DNA of 64,000 nucleotides, taken from positions 2,854,501 to 2,918,500 of the forward strand of contig NZ_CP107970.1 of the NCBI RefSeq assembly GCF_036090055.1. Direction: 5' to 3'. This document shows positions 33,099-42,182 of this stretch, piece after piece. How positions within the stretch are numbered: position 1 is the first letter of the stretch; each line of letters opens with the position of its first letter. A program made the translations under genes and the position numbers. Below the pieces are notes generated by a model. It saw nothing but the letters and a program-made list of their open reading frames with translations. It was not told where the DNA came from and searched no databases. Source of the DNA: Nocardioides sp. NBC_00368. Lineage in GTDB: Bacteria > Actinomycetota > Actinomycetes > Propionibacteriales > Nocardioidaceae.

Positions 33099-34346
33099 AT
33101 GAACAAGCGACGCACAGTTGCCACCGCCTCGATGGTGATGGCAGGTGTCCTGGTCACCGCAGGCTGCGGCGCCGGCGGTCCTGCTGCTGCCGGAGGCGAC
33201 TTCACCGACGACAAGGTGGTCCTCGCCCTGCTCAACGACGCCTCCGGCGTCTACAAGGACGTCTCCGGTCCCAACTCGAAGATCGCGATCCGGATGGCGA
33301 TCGACGACTACCAGGAGAAGTACGGCGAGGAGGCCGTCGTCGACGACATCGAGGTGACCTCGGCCGACCACCAGAACGAGCCGGACATCGCCAACACCAA
33401 GGCCCAGGAGCTCTACGACCGCGAGGGCGCCGACGTGATCCTCGACGTGCCGACATCGTCGGCCGCGCTGGCCGTCGCCACGCAGGCCAAGAACAAGAAG
33501 AAGCTCTACATGAACATCGGCGCCGGGACGACCGAGCTCACCGGCGGGCAGTGCAACAAGTACACCTTCCACTACGCGTACGACACCTGGATGCTGGCCA
33601 ACGGCACCGGCACCGTCGTCACCGAGGAGGGCGACAAGAACTGGCAGCTCATCTACCCCGACTACGCCTTCGGCCAGGACATGGTGAAGTCGTTCACCGG
33701 CGCCATCGAGGCCGGTGGCGGCAAGGTCGCCGGCACGATCGCGACACCCTTCCCGAACGACAACTTCGCGACGTACATCACCAAAGCAGGGGCCGCGAAA
33801 CCGCAGGTCATCGGCACCATGCACGCCGGTGGTGACCTGATCAACCTGGTCAAGCAGTACAACGAGTCCGGGCTGAAGGACCAGGGTATCGACCTGGCCG
33901 TCGGGCTGATGTTCATCTCCGACATCCACTCGCTCGGCGTCGAGGCGTTCGAGGGCACGATCTTCACCGACGCCTGGTACTGGAACCTCGATGAGAAGTC
34001 GCGCGAGTGGGCCGACCGGTTCATGGAGGAGACCGGCGACCGGCCGACGTACGCCCACGCCGGCAACTACTCCGCGGCTCTGCAGTATCTCGAGGCGGTC
34101 CAGGCGGCCGGCACCGACGACGCCGACAAGGTCGTCGCGGAGCTCGAGGGCAAGAAGGTCGAGGACATGTTCCTGCGCAACGGTGAGATCCGCGCCGAGG
34201 ACCACCGGGTCATCCACGACGTCTACCTGGCTCGCGTCAAGGGCCCGGCCGACGTCAAGGAGGACTGGGACTACGAGGAGATCATCAAGACGATCCCGGC
34301 CGAGGAGGCGTTCCGCCCGGCGGCGGAGTCCGGCTGCTCGATGTAG
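33099..34346 (+). CDS. ABC transporter substrate-binding lipoprotein (HAAT family)
   Basis: A 415-residue periplasmic-binding-type lipoprotein. The signal peptide ends in the lipobox VTAGC with lipidated Cys23. The mature domain starts VVLALLNDASGVYKDVSGPNSKIAIRMAIDDY, the usual fold-type-I opening of HAAT binding proteins; WQLIYPDYAFGQDMVKSFTGAIEAGGGKV is the interdomain block. It sits between the ATPases and permeases. A GAGGAGAG ribosome site precedes the ATG. Substrate may be an amino acid, amide or related small molecule. Confidence 0.93.
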   Translation: MNKRRTVATASMVMAGVLVTAGCGAGGPAAAGGDFTDDKVVLALLNDASGVYKDVSGPNSKIAIRMAIDDYQEKYGEEAVVDDIEVTSADHQNEPDIANTKAQELYDREGADVILDVPTSSAALAVATQAKNKKKLYMNIGAGTTELTGGQCNKYTFHYAYDTWMLANGTGTVVTEEGDKNWQLIYPDYAFGQDMVKSFTGAIEAGGGKVAGTIATPFPNDNFATYITKAGAAKPQVIGTMHAGGDLINLVKQYNESGLKDQGIDLAVGLMFISDIHSLGVEAFEGTIFTDAWYWNLDEKSREWADRFMEETGDRPTYAHAGNYSAALQYLEAVQAAGTDDADKVVAELEGKKVEDMFLRNGEIRAEDHRVIHDVYLARVKGPADVKEDWDYEEIIKTIPAEEAFRPAAESGCSM

Positions 34347-34373
34347 CTGCGTCCGACGTCTAGAGGGATTGGT

Positions 34374-35246
34374 ATGAACGCGGTTCTGCAATACACCGTC
34401 CAGGGCCTCGCGGCCGGCAGCTTCTACGCGCTGGCCGCGCTCGGCCTGGCCGTCATCTTCGGGGTCCTGGGCGTGGTCAACTTCGCCCACGGTGCCTTCT
34501 ACATGCTGGGAGCGGTCGCGGCCGCGGTGCTCCTGGACACCGTCGGGATGAGCCTGTGGTTGGCGCTGATCGTGGTGCCGCTGCTGATGCTGGTCTTCGG
34601 GATGCTGGTCGAGCGGCTGCTGGTGCAGTGGCTGCTGCCGCTCGACCCGCTCTACAACCTGCTGCTCACCTTCGGGCTGACCCTGCTGCTGGTCGACCTG
34701 GTCAAGCGCCGCTACGGGGTCTCGGGCCTGCCCTATGAACGCCCCTCCGCACTGGACGGGCGGGTGCAGGTGGGAGGCGTCGGGCTGCCCATCTACCAGC
34801 TCTTCGTGATCGGCGTCGCGCTGCTCGTCTGCCTCGGTGTGTGGCTGCTGATGACGCGTACGCGGGTGGGCATGATCGTGCGGGCCGCGACCGAGCGGCC
34901 CGAGCTCGCCGGTGCGCTCGGCATCAATGTCGGCCGCTGGGTGACCCCGGTCTTCGGCTTCGGGGTCGCGCTCGCCGGGCTGGCCGGGGTCTTGGCCGCG
35001 CCGTTCCGGGCGATCACCGCCGAGATGGGCAGCGACTTCATCATCATCCTGTTCGCCGTCGTGGTGATCGGCGGGCTCGGCTCGATCGTGGGCGCCGTCG
35101 TCGGCGGGTTCCTGGTCGGGCTCGTGGAGGCGTTCGGGCAGGCGTACGCACCGACGTTCGCGCAGGTGCTGATCTTCGTGCTCATGGCGGTGGTCGTCCT
35201 GGCCCGGCCGGCCGGGCTCTTCGGCCGAGAGGAGGCGACGGCATGA
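34374..35246 (+). CDS. ABC transporter permease, LivH type
   Basis: A 290-residue membrane permease with about eight helices. The opening YTVQGLAAGSFYALAALGLAVIFGVLGVVNFAHGAFYMLGA is the LivH signature; RAATERPELAGALGINVGR is the ATPase-coupling loop; LFAVVVIGGLGSIVGAVVGG is the C-terminal block. AGAGGGATTGGT precedes the ATG. The stop overlaps the next gene by four bases (ATGA). Confidence 0.94.
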   Translation: MNAVLQYTVQGLAAGSFYALAALGLAVIFGVLGVVNFAHGAFYMLGAVAAAVLLDTVGMSLWLALIVVPLLMLVFGMLVERLLVQWLLPLDPLYNLLLTFGLTLLLVDLVKRRYGVSGLPYERPSALDGRVQVGGVGLPIYQLFVIGVALLVCLGVWLLMTRTRVGMIVRAATERPELAGALGINVGRWVTPVFGFGVALAGLAGVLAAPFRAITAEMGSDFIIILFAVVVIGGLGSIVGAVVGGFLVGLVEAFGQAYAPTFAQVLIFVLMAVVVLARPAGLFGREEATA

Positions 35247-36256
35247 CGAGCATCGCAACGGCTGGCGCGAGTGTCAGCGAGCAGCACGCGGCGATCGCCG
35301 GGGCGCGGCCGTGGCAGCGGCTGGTGCTTTTGGGGATCGGTCTCGTCGTCGCGCTCGGGCTGCCGTGGTTCGTCTACCCGCCGGTGGCGATGGACATCGC
35401 CGCGTGGGCGCTCTTCGCGGTGGCCCTCGACCTGCTGCTGGGCTACTGCGGGCTGCTCTCGTTCGGTCATGCCGCGTTCTGGGGCGGATCGGCGTACGCC
35501 ACCGGGCTGGTCGCCATCCATCTCGGCGTCCCGTTCCCGGTGGCGGTGCTCGGCGGAGCGCTCTTCGCGATGGTCCTGGCGGTGCCGATCGGCTACCTGT
35601 CGGTGAAGCGGTCCGGGATCTACTTCGCGATGGTCACCCTCGCCTTCGCGCAGATGCTCTTCTTCATCGCCAACCAGGCCTCCTCGCTCACCGGCGGGGA
35701 GAACGGGCTGCAGGGCGTGCCGCGGTCGTTCTTCGGGATCGAGGCGGTCGAGACCGACTCGTTCTTTTTCTACTACGCAGCGCTGCCGATCATCCTGCTC
35801 GGGATGTGGGCCGCCTGGCGGATCGTCCATTCCCCCTTCGGACGGGTGCTGGTCGCGATCCGCGACAACGCGCCGCGGGCCCGGGCGCTGGGCTACGACG
35901 TGGAGCGCTACAAGCTGATCGTCTTCGTGCTCTCGGCCGGGCTGTCCGGGCTGGCCGGCGGCGTCTTCGCCGTCTCGCACGGGTTCGTGGCGCTCCCGGA
36001 GCTGCACTGGGCCACCTCCGGCGAGGTCGTGCTGATGACGGTGCTGGGTGGCATCGGGACGCTGTGGGGCGGTGTCATCGGCGCCGGGCTGATCGTGATG
36101 CTCGCCGACTACCTGGCCTCGTCCGGGTTCGACGGGATCGGGATCGTCACCGGTGGAGTGTTCGTGACCGTGGTGCTGCTGTTCCGTCGGGGCATCTGGG
36201 GCACTGCCCGCCACCTGTACCTGATGCGACGCTCCGCGTCGCGAGCGCGACGCTGA
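35243..36256 (+). CDS. ABC transporter permease, LivM type
   Basis: A 337-residue permease. ALDLLLGYCGLLSFGHAAFWGGSAY is the LivM signature, VAIRDNAPRARALGYDVERYK the ATPase-coupling (EAA-like) loop, and VVLMTVLGGIGTLWGGVIGA the C-terminal block. It completes a five-gene operon in the order ATPase-ATPase-binding protein-permease-permease, with permeases last. It converges on the PucR-type regulator 25 bp away. Confidence 0.94.
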   Translation: MTSIATAGASVSEQHAAIAGARPWQRLVLLGIGLVVALGLPWFVYPPVAMDIAAWALFAVALDLLLGYCGLLSFGHAAFWGGSAYATGLVAIHLGVPFPVAVLGGALFAMVLAVPIGYLSVKRSGIYFAMVTLAFAQMLFFIANQASSLTGGENGLQGVPRSFFGIEAVETDSFFFYYAALPIILLGMWAAWRIVHSPFGRVLVAIRDNAPRARALGYDVERYKLIVFVLSAGLSGLAGGVFAVSHGFVALPELHWATSGEVVLMTVLGGIGTLWGGVIGAGLIVMLADYLASSGFDGIGIVTGGVFVTVVLLFRRGIWGTARHLYLMRRSASRARR

Positions 36257-36281
36257 TAACCCTCGTCGTCTTTCCTGAGAC

Positions 36282-38177
36282 CTAGGCGACCAGCTGATGG
36301 AGCCGGAGCGCCAGCTGCACCTCGAGCTGGCGCTCCGGCTCCTGCCAGCCCTTGCCCAGCAGACGGGTGACCCGCTCCAGGCGCTGGGTGACGGTGTTGA
36401 CGTGCACGTGCAGCACCGCGGCGGTGCGGGTGAGATTGCGGTCGGCGGAGAAGTAGGCCCGCAGGGTCTCGACCAGCTTCGACCCCTTCGCGGTGTCGTA
36501 GTCGATCACCGGACCCAGCCGCGAGGTGACGTACGCCGCCGGGTGGCCGTCGGAGCCGAGCAGCAGCCCCACGAACCCCAGGTCGTCGGCGGTGACCACC
36601 TCACCCTCGCGACCCAGGGTCATCGCCGCCGCCAGGCAGCGACGGGCCTCGTCGTAGCCCTTCACCACGGCGTCGGGACTGCTCAGCGGCCCCGGCACCG
36701 GACCGGCCGCGCCGACCGTCACCGGCGCACCCGCCGAGAGCCGTAGTCCCTCGACGACCAGCTCGCCCGCCGCGCGGGCGTCGCAGTCGGGGAAGATCAG
36801 CACGACCTGCCCCTGTCGCACCGCCGCGAACCCGTCGTGGGTGGCCGCGACGAACGTCGCCGCCTGCCCCACACGCGCCCGGTCGCCGGGGACGTTCGCC
36901 ACCACCACGGCGTAGGGCCGGGACAGGTCGGCCTGCAGCAGGCGTCCGCGCTCGCGCAGCGTCTCCGGGTCGGGGGTGGTGCCGGAGAGGAGCTCGTCGA
37001 GGAGCTCTCCCCGCACCCGCCCCTCGGCCTCGGCGACGCTGCGGCGGAAGAGCAGCAGCAGCGCCGTGACCAGGGCCGCCCGCTCCAGGATCCGCTGGTC
37101 GCCGTCGTCCAGATCGCCGTCCTCGCGGTCGACCTCGCGCGGGCCCAGGAGCATCGAGCCGAGCTGCTCGGCGCCGGCGAGCACCGGGGTGGCGTAGACG
37201 TCGCCGCTGCCGGCGGTGCGGCTCAGGTCGAGGCTGCGCCGAGTCACGGCCGCCTCGTAGTCGGAGACCGGCTGGTCCGGGGCGCTGCTCGCGATGACCT
37301 CCCCGTCGAGGTCGAGCACGACGACCCGGGCGCCGAGGACCTCGGCGACGCTGCGTACGACATCGTCGACGCCGCCACCCTCGACGACGATCCGAGTGAG
37401 CCGGTCGTGGGCGTCGGCAGCGCGCTCGACCACCTCGTTGCGCGCCTGCAGCTGACGGGTGGTGACCTCGAGCTCGGCGACCGCGGCGCGGGTCTCCTCC
37501 AGCAGCCGGGCCTTGTCCACGGCGATCGCGGCATGGGCGGCCAGCGAGACGAGCAGTGCGCTCGCCTCGGCGCCGAAGGGGCGTACGGCGCGGTTGGCGG
37601 CGAAGAGGACGCCGATGACCTGGCTGCCGAGCAGGAGGGGCACGCCGATGATCGCGCGGATGCCCTCGCCGCTGACCGCGCCGTCGATGTCGGGAGCGTG
37701 CCGGAACCGCTCGTCGGGGATGTAGTCGGCGGTCGAGTAGGGCTTCATGGTCTGCGCGACTAGGCCGCCGAGCCCGATGCCGAAGGGGATCCGGGTCGAG
37801 CGGAAGGCCGCGGTCAGGATCCCCTCGGTCACCCGCATGTACTCACCGCGACGCTCGTCGTTGAGGGTCAGATAGGCGACGTCGCTGTTCAGCAGCTGCT
37901 TCGCCCGGGTCACGATCGCCTGCAGCACCGCTTCCAGGTTGGTCAGCATCGCCAGGTCGTTGGCGGACTCGAACAGCGCGCCCAGCTCGCCCTCGCGCCG
38001 CCGGCGCGCCTCGAGGGTGGCCCTGACCTGGAGCGCGAGGCTCCTGACGTGGTCGATCCGCGCCAGCTCGTCGGCCGTCGCGCCCGCCGCTCGCGCGGCT
38101 CGCGACGGTCCCTCGAAGTCGGCCTCCGCGGCATCCCCGGCCAGCAGCTCCAGGAACGCAATCACATCGACCGTCAT
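36282..38177 (-). CDS. GAF-PucR transcriptional regulator
   Basis: A 631-residue regulator. A GAF sensor domain covers about residues 75-220 (ALFESANDLAMLTNLEAVLQ, then FGIGLGGLVAQTM and GIRAIIGVPLLLGSQVIGVLFAANR). A short helical linker follows (ETRAAVAELEVTTRQLQARNEVV), then a second sensory region. The C-terminal ~60 residues are the PucR helix-turn-helix (LVETLRAYFSADRNLTRTAAVLHVHVNTVTQRLERVTRLLG). Such proteins sense purine-breakdown or amino-acid-type signals. Its position facing the ABC importer makes that operon a likely target. GAAGT-TAC-ACTTC, a short palindrome at 38184-38196, lies just upstream of its ATG. Confidence 0.9.
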   Translation of the reverse strand: MTVDVIAFLELLAGDAAEADFEGPSRAARAAGATADELARIDHVRSLALQVRATLEARRRREGELGALFESANDLAMLTNLEAVLQAIVTRAKQLLNSDVAYLTLNDERRGEYMRVTEGILTAAFRSTRIPFGIGLGGLVAQTMKPYSTADYIPDERFRHAPDIDGAVSGEGIRAIIGVPLLLGSQVIGVLFAANRAVRPFGAEASALLVSLAAHAAIAVDKARLLEETRAAVAELEVTTRQLQARNEVVERAADAHDRLTRIVVEGGGVDDVVRSVAEVLGARVVVLDLDGEVIASSAPDQPVSDYEAAVTRRSLDLSRTAGSGDVYATPVLAGAEQLGSMLLGPREVDREDGDLDDGDQRILERAALVTALLLLFRRSVAEAEGRVRGELLDELLSGTTPDPETLRERGRLLQADLSRPYAVVVANVPGDRARVGQAATFVAATHDGFAAVRQGQVVLIFPDCDARAAGELVVEGLRLSAGAPVTVGAAGPVPGPLSSPDAVVKGYDEARRCLAAAMTLGREGEVVTADDLGFVGLLLGSDGHPAAYVTSRLGPVIDYDTAKGSKLVETLRAYFSADRNLTRTAAVLHVHVNTVTQRLERVTRLLGKGWQEPERQLEVQLALRLHQLVA

Positions 38178-38240
38178 GTGACCGAAGTTACACTTCTATG
38201 CTCGGGCCAACATAGGGGATCACCACATAGTTCCCCCTGA

Positions 38241-40307
38241 TCAGGTATGGGTGTTCGCCAGGTGCTCCGGCGACGTGACCGGCCGCTCGCAGACGAAACC
38301 CCGGCAGACGTACGCCGCCGCCCTGCCCTCCACGGGAGACCGGCTGCTCAGCAGCGGGATGTCGTCGCGGGCCTCGTCGGCGACGACCACGACCGCGCCC
38401 GGCTTGCGCCGGGCAGCCGCCTCGAGAGCGTCGCGGTCAGGTCCCGGCGGTCCGACGACCGCGATCTCGAGCGGACCCTCGGCCATCGTCACCGCGGCCG
38501 CCAGCGACCAGCCGGCGAACCGGGGCGCCTTGGCCATCAGCGTGCTCGTGGCCGCGAGCGCCTCCTCGGCGGCCGTGCGGTAGCGGCCCTCTCCGGTGAG
38601 CGCGTGGGCGGTGACGAGCGCGTGAACCATCGCGCTGGTGCCGCCCGGGCTGGCGTTGTCGGAGGCGTCCCGGGGCCGGGTGACCAGCGCCTCGGCGTCG
38701 TCCGCGGTGTCATAGAAGCCGCCGTCCTCGGCTCGGAAGTGGGTCAGCGCGGTGTCGAGCAGGCTCGTCGCCCGGTCGAGCCAGGTGGAGTCGCCGGTCG
38801 CCTGGGTCAGGCTCAGGAACCCCGATGCGACACAGCCGTAGTCCTCCAGCACCCCCGCGTGCGCGCCGGTCACGCCGTCGCGGCTGACGCGGAGGAGGCG
38901 GGCGGGGTGGCGGTTCATCAAGGTATGCAGGCCAACCGTCGCTTCCCTCGTGGAGTTCCGCACGGGATGTGACGGTTCGGCTGCATACCTTGATGAACCG
39001 ACATGCACCCGCCACAGCAGTTCCGCCGCCGCGACAGCGGCCTCGACGTACCTCGGCTCGTCGAGCAGCAGCCCGGCGTCGACCAGCCCGCTGATCGCGA
39101 GCCCGTTCCAGGCCGCGACGACCTTGTCGTCGCGCGCCGGGCGTACCCGCTCCGCACGCGCGGCCAGGAGCCGTGCCTTGACCGACTCGAGCCGCTCGAC
39201 GTCGTCGGGCCGGTGGCGCAGCTGCAGCGTCGAGGCGCCTTCCTCGAAGGTGCCCGCCTCGGTCACCTCGAAGACCTCGGCGGCCCAGGCACCGTCCTCG
39301 GCACCGAGCACCTCGACGAGCTCGGCCGGGGTCCAGACGTAGAACTTGCCCTCGACCCCCTCGCTGTCGGCGTCGAGCGCGGAGGCGAACCCGCCTTCGG
39401 CGGTGCCGAGCTCGCGGATCATCCAGTCGGCACTCTCGCGGGCGACCCGATCGCCGAGCTCGGTGCCGAGCCGGGCGTAGAGGCCGATCAGCTGGGCGTT
39501 GTCGTAGAGCATCTTCTCGAAGTGGGGCACCACCCAGCCGCGGTCGACGGCGTAGCGCGCGAACCCGCCGCCGATCTGGTCGTAGATCCCGCCGCCGGCC
39601 ATCGCGGCCACGCTCCGCGAAAGCATGTGCGAGACCCGCGAGTCCGCCCCGAGCACCCCGGCCGCCCGCCGCAGGAACTCCAGCACCATCGACGGCGGGA
39701 ACTTCGGCGCGCCCCCGAACCCGCCCGCCATCGGGTCGAACTCCCCCGCCAGCGTCTCGACCGCGGCGTCGACATCGACCCGCCAGTCGCCCGCGGCCCC
39801 GGCCGCGCCGGAGATGGCGGCCAGATGCTGACGTACGTTGTCCGCGACCGCCCCGATCTCCGAGCGCCGCTGCGTCCACGCCTCCGAGAGGGCCTGCAGC
39901 ACCTGCGTGAACGCCGGCTGCCCATGCCGCGGCATGTCCGGGAAGTAGGTGCCCGCGAAGAACGGGTTGCCGTCGTGGTCGAGCACGACCGTCATCGGCC
40001 ACCCGCCCGACCCGGTCATCGCCGTCGTCGCCGCCATGTAGACCGCATCCACATCCGGCCGCTCCTCCCGGTCGACCTTGATGTTGACGAAGTGCTCGTT
40101 CATGTACGCCGCCGTCGTCTCGTCCTCGAACGACTCGTGCGCCATCACGTGGCACCAGTGACACGCGGCGTAACCGACCGACAGCAGCACAGGTACGTCC
40201 CGCCGCCGCGCCTCCTCGAACGCGTCGGGCGACCACTCCCACCAATCGACGGGATTGTCCTTGTGCTGCTGGAGATACGGGCTCGTCGCGGCGCCAAGTC
40301 GGTTCAT
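38241..40307 (-). CDS. YyaL-type thioredoxin-fold / glycosidase-fold protein with a palindromic in-frame insert
   Basis: A 688-residue protein of the DUF255/YyaL (SPATA20-like) family. The N-terminal thioredoxin-like domain has NRLGAATSPYLQQHKDNPVDW and C49-H-W-C52 in GYAACHWCHVMAHESF, followed by NIKVDREERPDVD and GGWPMTVVL. The rest is an alpha/alpha-toroid region (GGIYDQIGGGFARYAVD, WVVPHFEKMLYDNAQL). Residues about 436-466, between LLWRVHV and HPARLLRVSRDG, are encoded by a 90-bp element with perfect 20-bp inverted ends. They appear to interrupt a region that is contiguous in relatives. Start at MNRLGAA. Function not established in bacteria. Confidence 0.92.
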   Translation of the reverse strand: MNRLGAATSPYLQQHKDNPVDWWEWSPDAFEEARRRDVPVLLSVGYAACHWCHVMAHESFEDETTAAYMNEHFVNIKVDREERPDVDAVYMAATTAMTGSGGWPMTVVLDHDGNPFFAGTYFPDMPRHGQPAFTQVLQALSEAWTQRRSEIGAVADNVRQHLAAISGAAGAAGDWRVDVDAAVETLAGEFDPMAGGFGGAPKFPPSMVLEFLRRAAGVLGADSRVSHMLSRSVAAMAGGGIYDQIGGGFARYAVDRGWVVPHFEKMLYDNAQLIGLYARLGTELGDRVARESADWMIRELGTAEGGFASALDADSEGVEGKFYVWTPAELVEVLGAEDGAWAAEVFEVTEAGTFEEGASTLQLRHRPDDVERLESVKARLLAARAERVRPARDDKVVAAWNGLAISGLVDAGLLLDEPRYVEAAVAAAELLWRVHVGSSRYAAEPSHPVRNSTREATVGLHTLMNRHPARLLRVSRDGVTGAHAGVLEDYGCVASGFLSLTQATGDSTWLDRATSLLDTALTHFRAEDGGFYDTADDAEALVTRPRDASDNASPGGTSAMVHALVTAHALTGEGRYRTAAEEALAATSTLMAKAPRFAGWSLAAAVTMAEGPLEIAVVGPPGPDRDALEAAARRKPGAVVVVADEARDDIPLLSSRSPVEGRAAAYVCRGFVCERPVTSPEHLANTHT
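38911..39000. repeat. 90-bp palindromic element inside the yyaL-type gene (element B)
   Basis: Perfect 20-bp arms: CGGTTCATCAAGGTATGCAG (38911-38930) and its exact reverse complement (38981-39000). The stem continues inward with one bulge (CCAACCGTC against GACGGTTCGG), and weaker pairing follows (CCCTCGTG with CACGGG), so the whole element could fold as one long hairpin. Its length is a multiple of three and the frame stays open. Confidence 0.9.
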
Positions 40308-40339
40308 GGGTCCATGATCCCGCAGGCCCAAGCGGGGAC

Positions 40340-42091
40340 TCAGTCCTCGAGCGGCCCCAGGGACGGTCCCGCGACGAACCGGGCCGTCGGATCGGCGAGC
40401 ACGTCCAGCTCCAGCACGACGAGCTCGTTGCCGTCAGGCCGCAGCACCGGGCCGGGAACGAACAGGGTGCGCTGCGGCCCGCGCCGCCAGTAGCGGCCCA
40501 GGCAGAAGCCGTTCACCCAGGCGATGCCCTTGCCCCAGGCGGCGGCGTCGAGGAAGAGGTCGACGCCGGGCTCGGCCGAGAAGTGTGCCCGCCAGGCGGT
40601 GGGCCCGACCCCGGAGCCTCGGCCGTCAGACGGGCCTTCCCACAGGCGCGGCACCCGGTCGAGGTCGACCGCCAGGATCTCCCAGTCCGTGAGCGGCACC
40701 CCGTCGAGCAGAGCAGGCCCGACCAGACCCTTGTGCTCACCGATGCGGGCGCCGTAGTTGACCCGGCCCTGGTCCTCGACGACCAGCTCCAGCCGGCCGC
40801 GAACGTGCGGCAGCTCGATCGCGCGCTCGTGGTGCTCCCGCTCGAGGATGCCGATCGGGGCGCCGTCGAGGAAGACGGCCGCCCGGTCACGGACCTCGCC
40901 GAGGGTGAGGACGGCCGGGCCGTCGCCCGGCAGCTCGGTCCGGTAGACGGCCAGACGAGTGTCCGTGTCCAGCTCGTCCAGCACCGGGAGCGACTCCCAC
41001 GTGCTCCAGGAGCCCCAAACCTCCGGGTCGTCGAGCAGCCGGACCGGCTCGCCCAACGCCACCGTCTGTTCGGGGGCGGGCCCAGTCGCAACCGGGACCC
41101 CGGTCGGCACCGGGGCGTAGCGGGAGATGACGTCGCGGAACGCGAAGTACTTCGCGGTCGGGTTACCGGCCTCGTCCAGGGGCGCGTCGTAGTCGTACGA
41201 CGTCACCGTCGGCCGGTAGATGCCCTTGTCGTTGGCCCCGCTGGTCAGGCCGAAGTTCGTGCCACCGTGGAACATGTAGACGTTGACCGAGGCGCCGGCC
41301 GCGAGCAAGGCGTCGAGCTCCGCGGCGGCCTGCTCGACGGCGGTGGTGTGGTGGATGCCTCCCCAGTGGTCGAACCAGCCGTCCCAGAACTCCATGCACA
41401 TCAGCGGCCCGGTCGGCTGGTGGTCGCGGAGGGTGCGGAGGCGGTTCACGCTGTCCGACCCGAAGGAGCTCGTACGCAGCACCCCGTCGAGACCACCGGC
41501 GGCGAGCATGGCATCGACGGGCTGGTCCACGGTGACCAGCGGCACGCCGATGCCGGCACCGCGGATCATGTCCGCGACGGCCTGCAGGTAGTCCCGGTCG
41601 TCACCGTAGGCGCCGTACTCGTTCTCCACCTGGATTAGCAGCACGGGTCCGCCCAGGTCGACCTGGTGCGGTCGCACGAGTTCCAGGACCTGCTGGAGGT
41701 ACTTCTCGACCTGGTCGAGGAAGCGCGGCTCGTGGCGACGGATGCCGACGCCCGGCTCCCGGAACAGCCAGGGCGGCAGGCCGCCGTTGTCCCACTCCGC
41801 GCAGATGAACGGCCCCGGACGCACGATCGCGTGCAGGCCGGCCTCTCCCACCAGGCGCAGGAACCGCGGCAGGTCGAGGAGGCCGTCGGTGTCGAAGACG
41901 CCCGGGCGGGGGCTGTGGGCGTTCCACGGCACGTACGTCTCGATGGTGTTGAGGCCCATCAGCCTGGCCTTCTCGATCCGGTCCGCCCAGTGGTCGGGGT
42001 GGACCCGGAAGTAGTGCAGCGCACCGGAGAGGATCCGGAACGGCTCACCGTCGAGAAGGAAATCGGACTCGCCGATCGTGAACTCGGGCAT
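40340..42091 (-). CDS. GH35 beta-galactosidase
   Basis: A 583-residue glycoside hydrolase of family 35, releasing terminal beta-galactose. It opens with FLLDGEPFRILSGALHYFRVHPDHWADRI and RPGPFICAEWDNGGLPPWL, the family signatures. The acid/base is Glu158 in QVENEYG and the nucleophile Glu234 in MCMEFWDGWFDHWGG. No signal peptide, so it acts on imported oligosaccharides. Start at MPEFTIG with a GAGAGG site before it. It is the last gene of the binding-protein/permease operon, separated from the binding protein by a hairpin. Confidence 0.96.
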   Translation of the reverse strand: MPEFTIGESDFLLDGEPFRILSGALHYFRVHPDHWADRIEKARLMGLNTIETYVPWNAHSPRPGVFDTDGLLDLPRFLRLVGEAGLHAIVRPGPFICAEWDNGGLPPWLFREPGVGIRRHEPRFLDQVEKYLQQVLELVRPHQVDLGGPVLLIQVENEYGAYGDDRDYLQAVADMIRGAGIGVPLVTVDQPVDAMLAAGGLDGVLRTSSFGSDSVNRLRTLRDHQPTGPLMCMEFWDGWFDHWGGIHHTTAVEQAAAELDALLAAGASVNVYMFHGGTNFGLTSGANDKGIYRPTVTSYDYDAPLDEAGNPTAKYFAFRDVISRYAPVPTGVPVATGPAPEQTVALGEPVRLLDDPEVWGSWSTWESLPVLDELDTDTRLAVYRTELPGDGPAVLTLGEVRDRAAVFLDGAPIGILEREHHERAIELPHVRGRLELVVEDQGRVNYGARIGEHKGLVGPALLDGVPLTDWEILAVDLDRVPRLWEGPSDGRGSGVGPTAWRAHFSAEPGVDLFLDAAAWGKGIAWVNGFCLGRYWRRGPQRTLFVPGPVLRPDGNELVVLELDVLADPTARFVAGPSLGPLED

Positions 42092-42110
42092 GCCTACCTC
42101 TCGCAAGGGA

Positions 42111-42148
42111 CCGACAGCCGCCGCTCCGCGAGGTGCGGCGGCTGTCGG
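42111..42148. terminator. Intercistronic hairpin between the binding-protein and GH35 genes
   Basis: Perfect 14-bp arms (CCGACAGCCGCCGC with GCGGCGGCTGTCGG) around a 10-nt loop. It lies 34 bp past the binding-protein stop and 19 bp before the GH35 start on the minus strand. It could partly terminate transcription or protect the binding-protein mRNA. Confidence 0.7.
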
Positions 42149-42182
42149 TCCTTATCGGTCGTGGTCGTGGGTCAGTCGTGGG

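Noticed and set aside
32316..35258. 980-codon minus-strand frame across the ABC importer genes
   Set aside because: Antisense to four well-supported genes; the sequence is repetitive Asp/Gln/Val/His with no domain.
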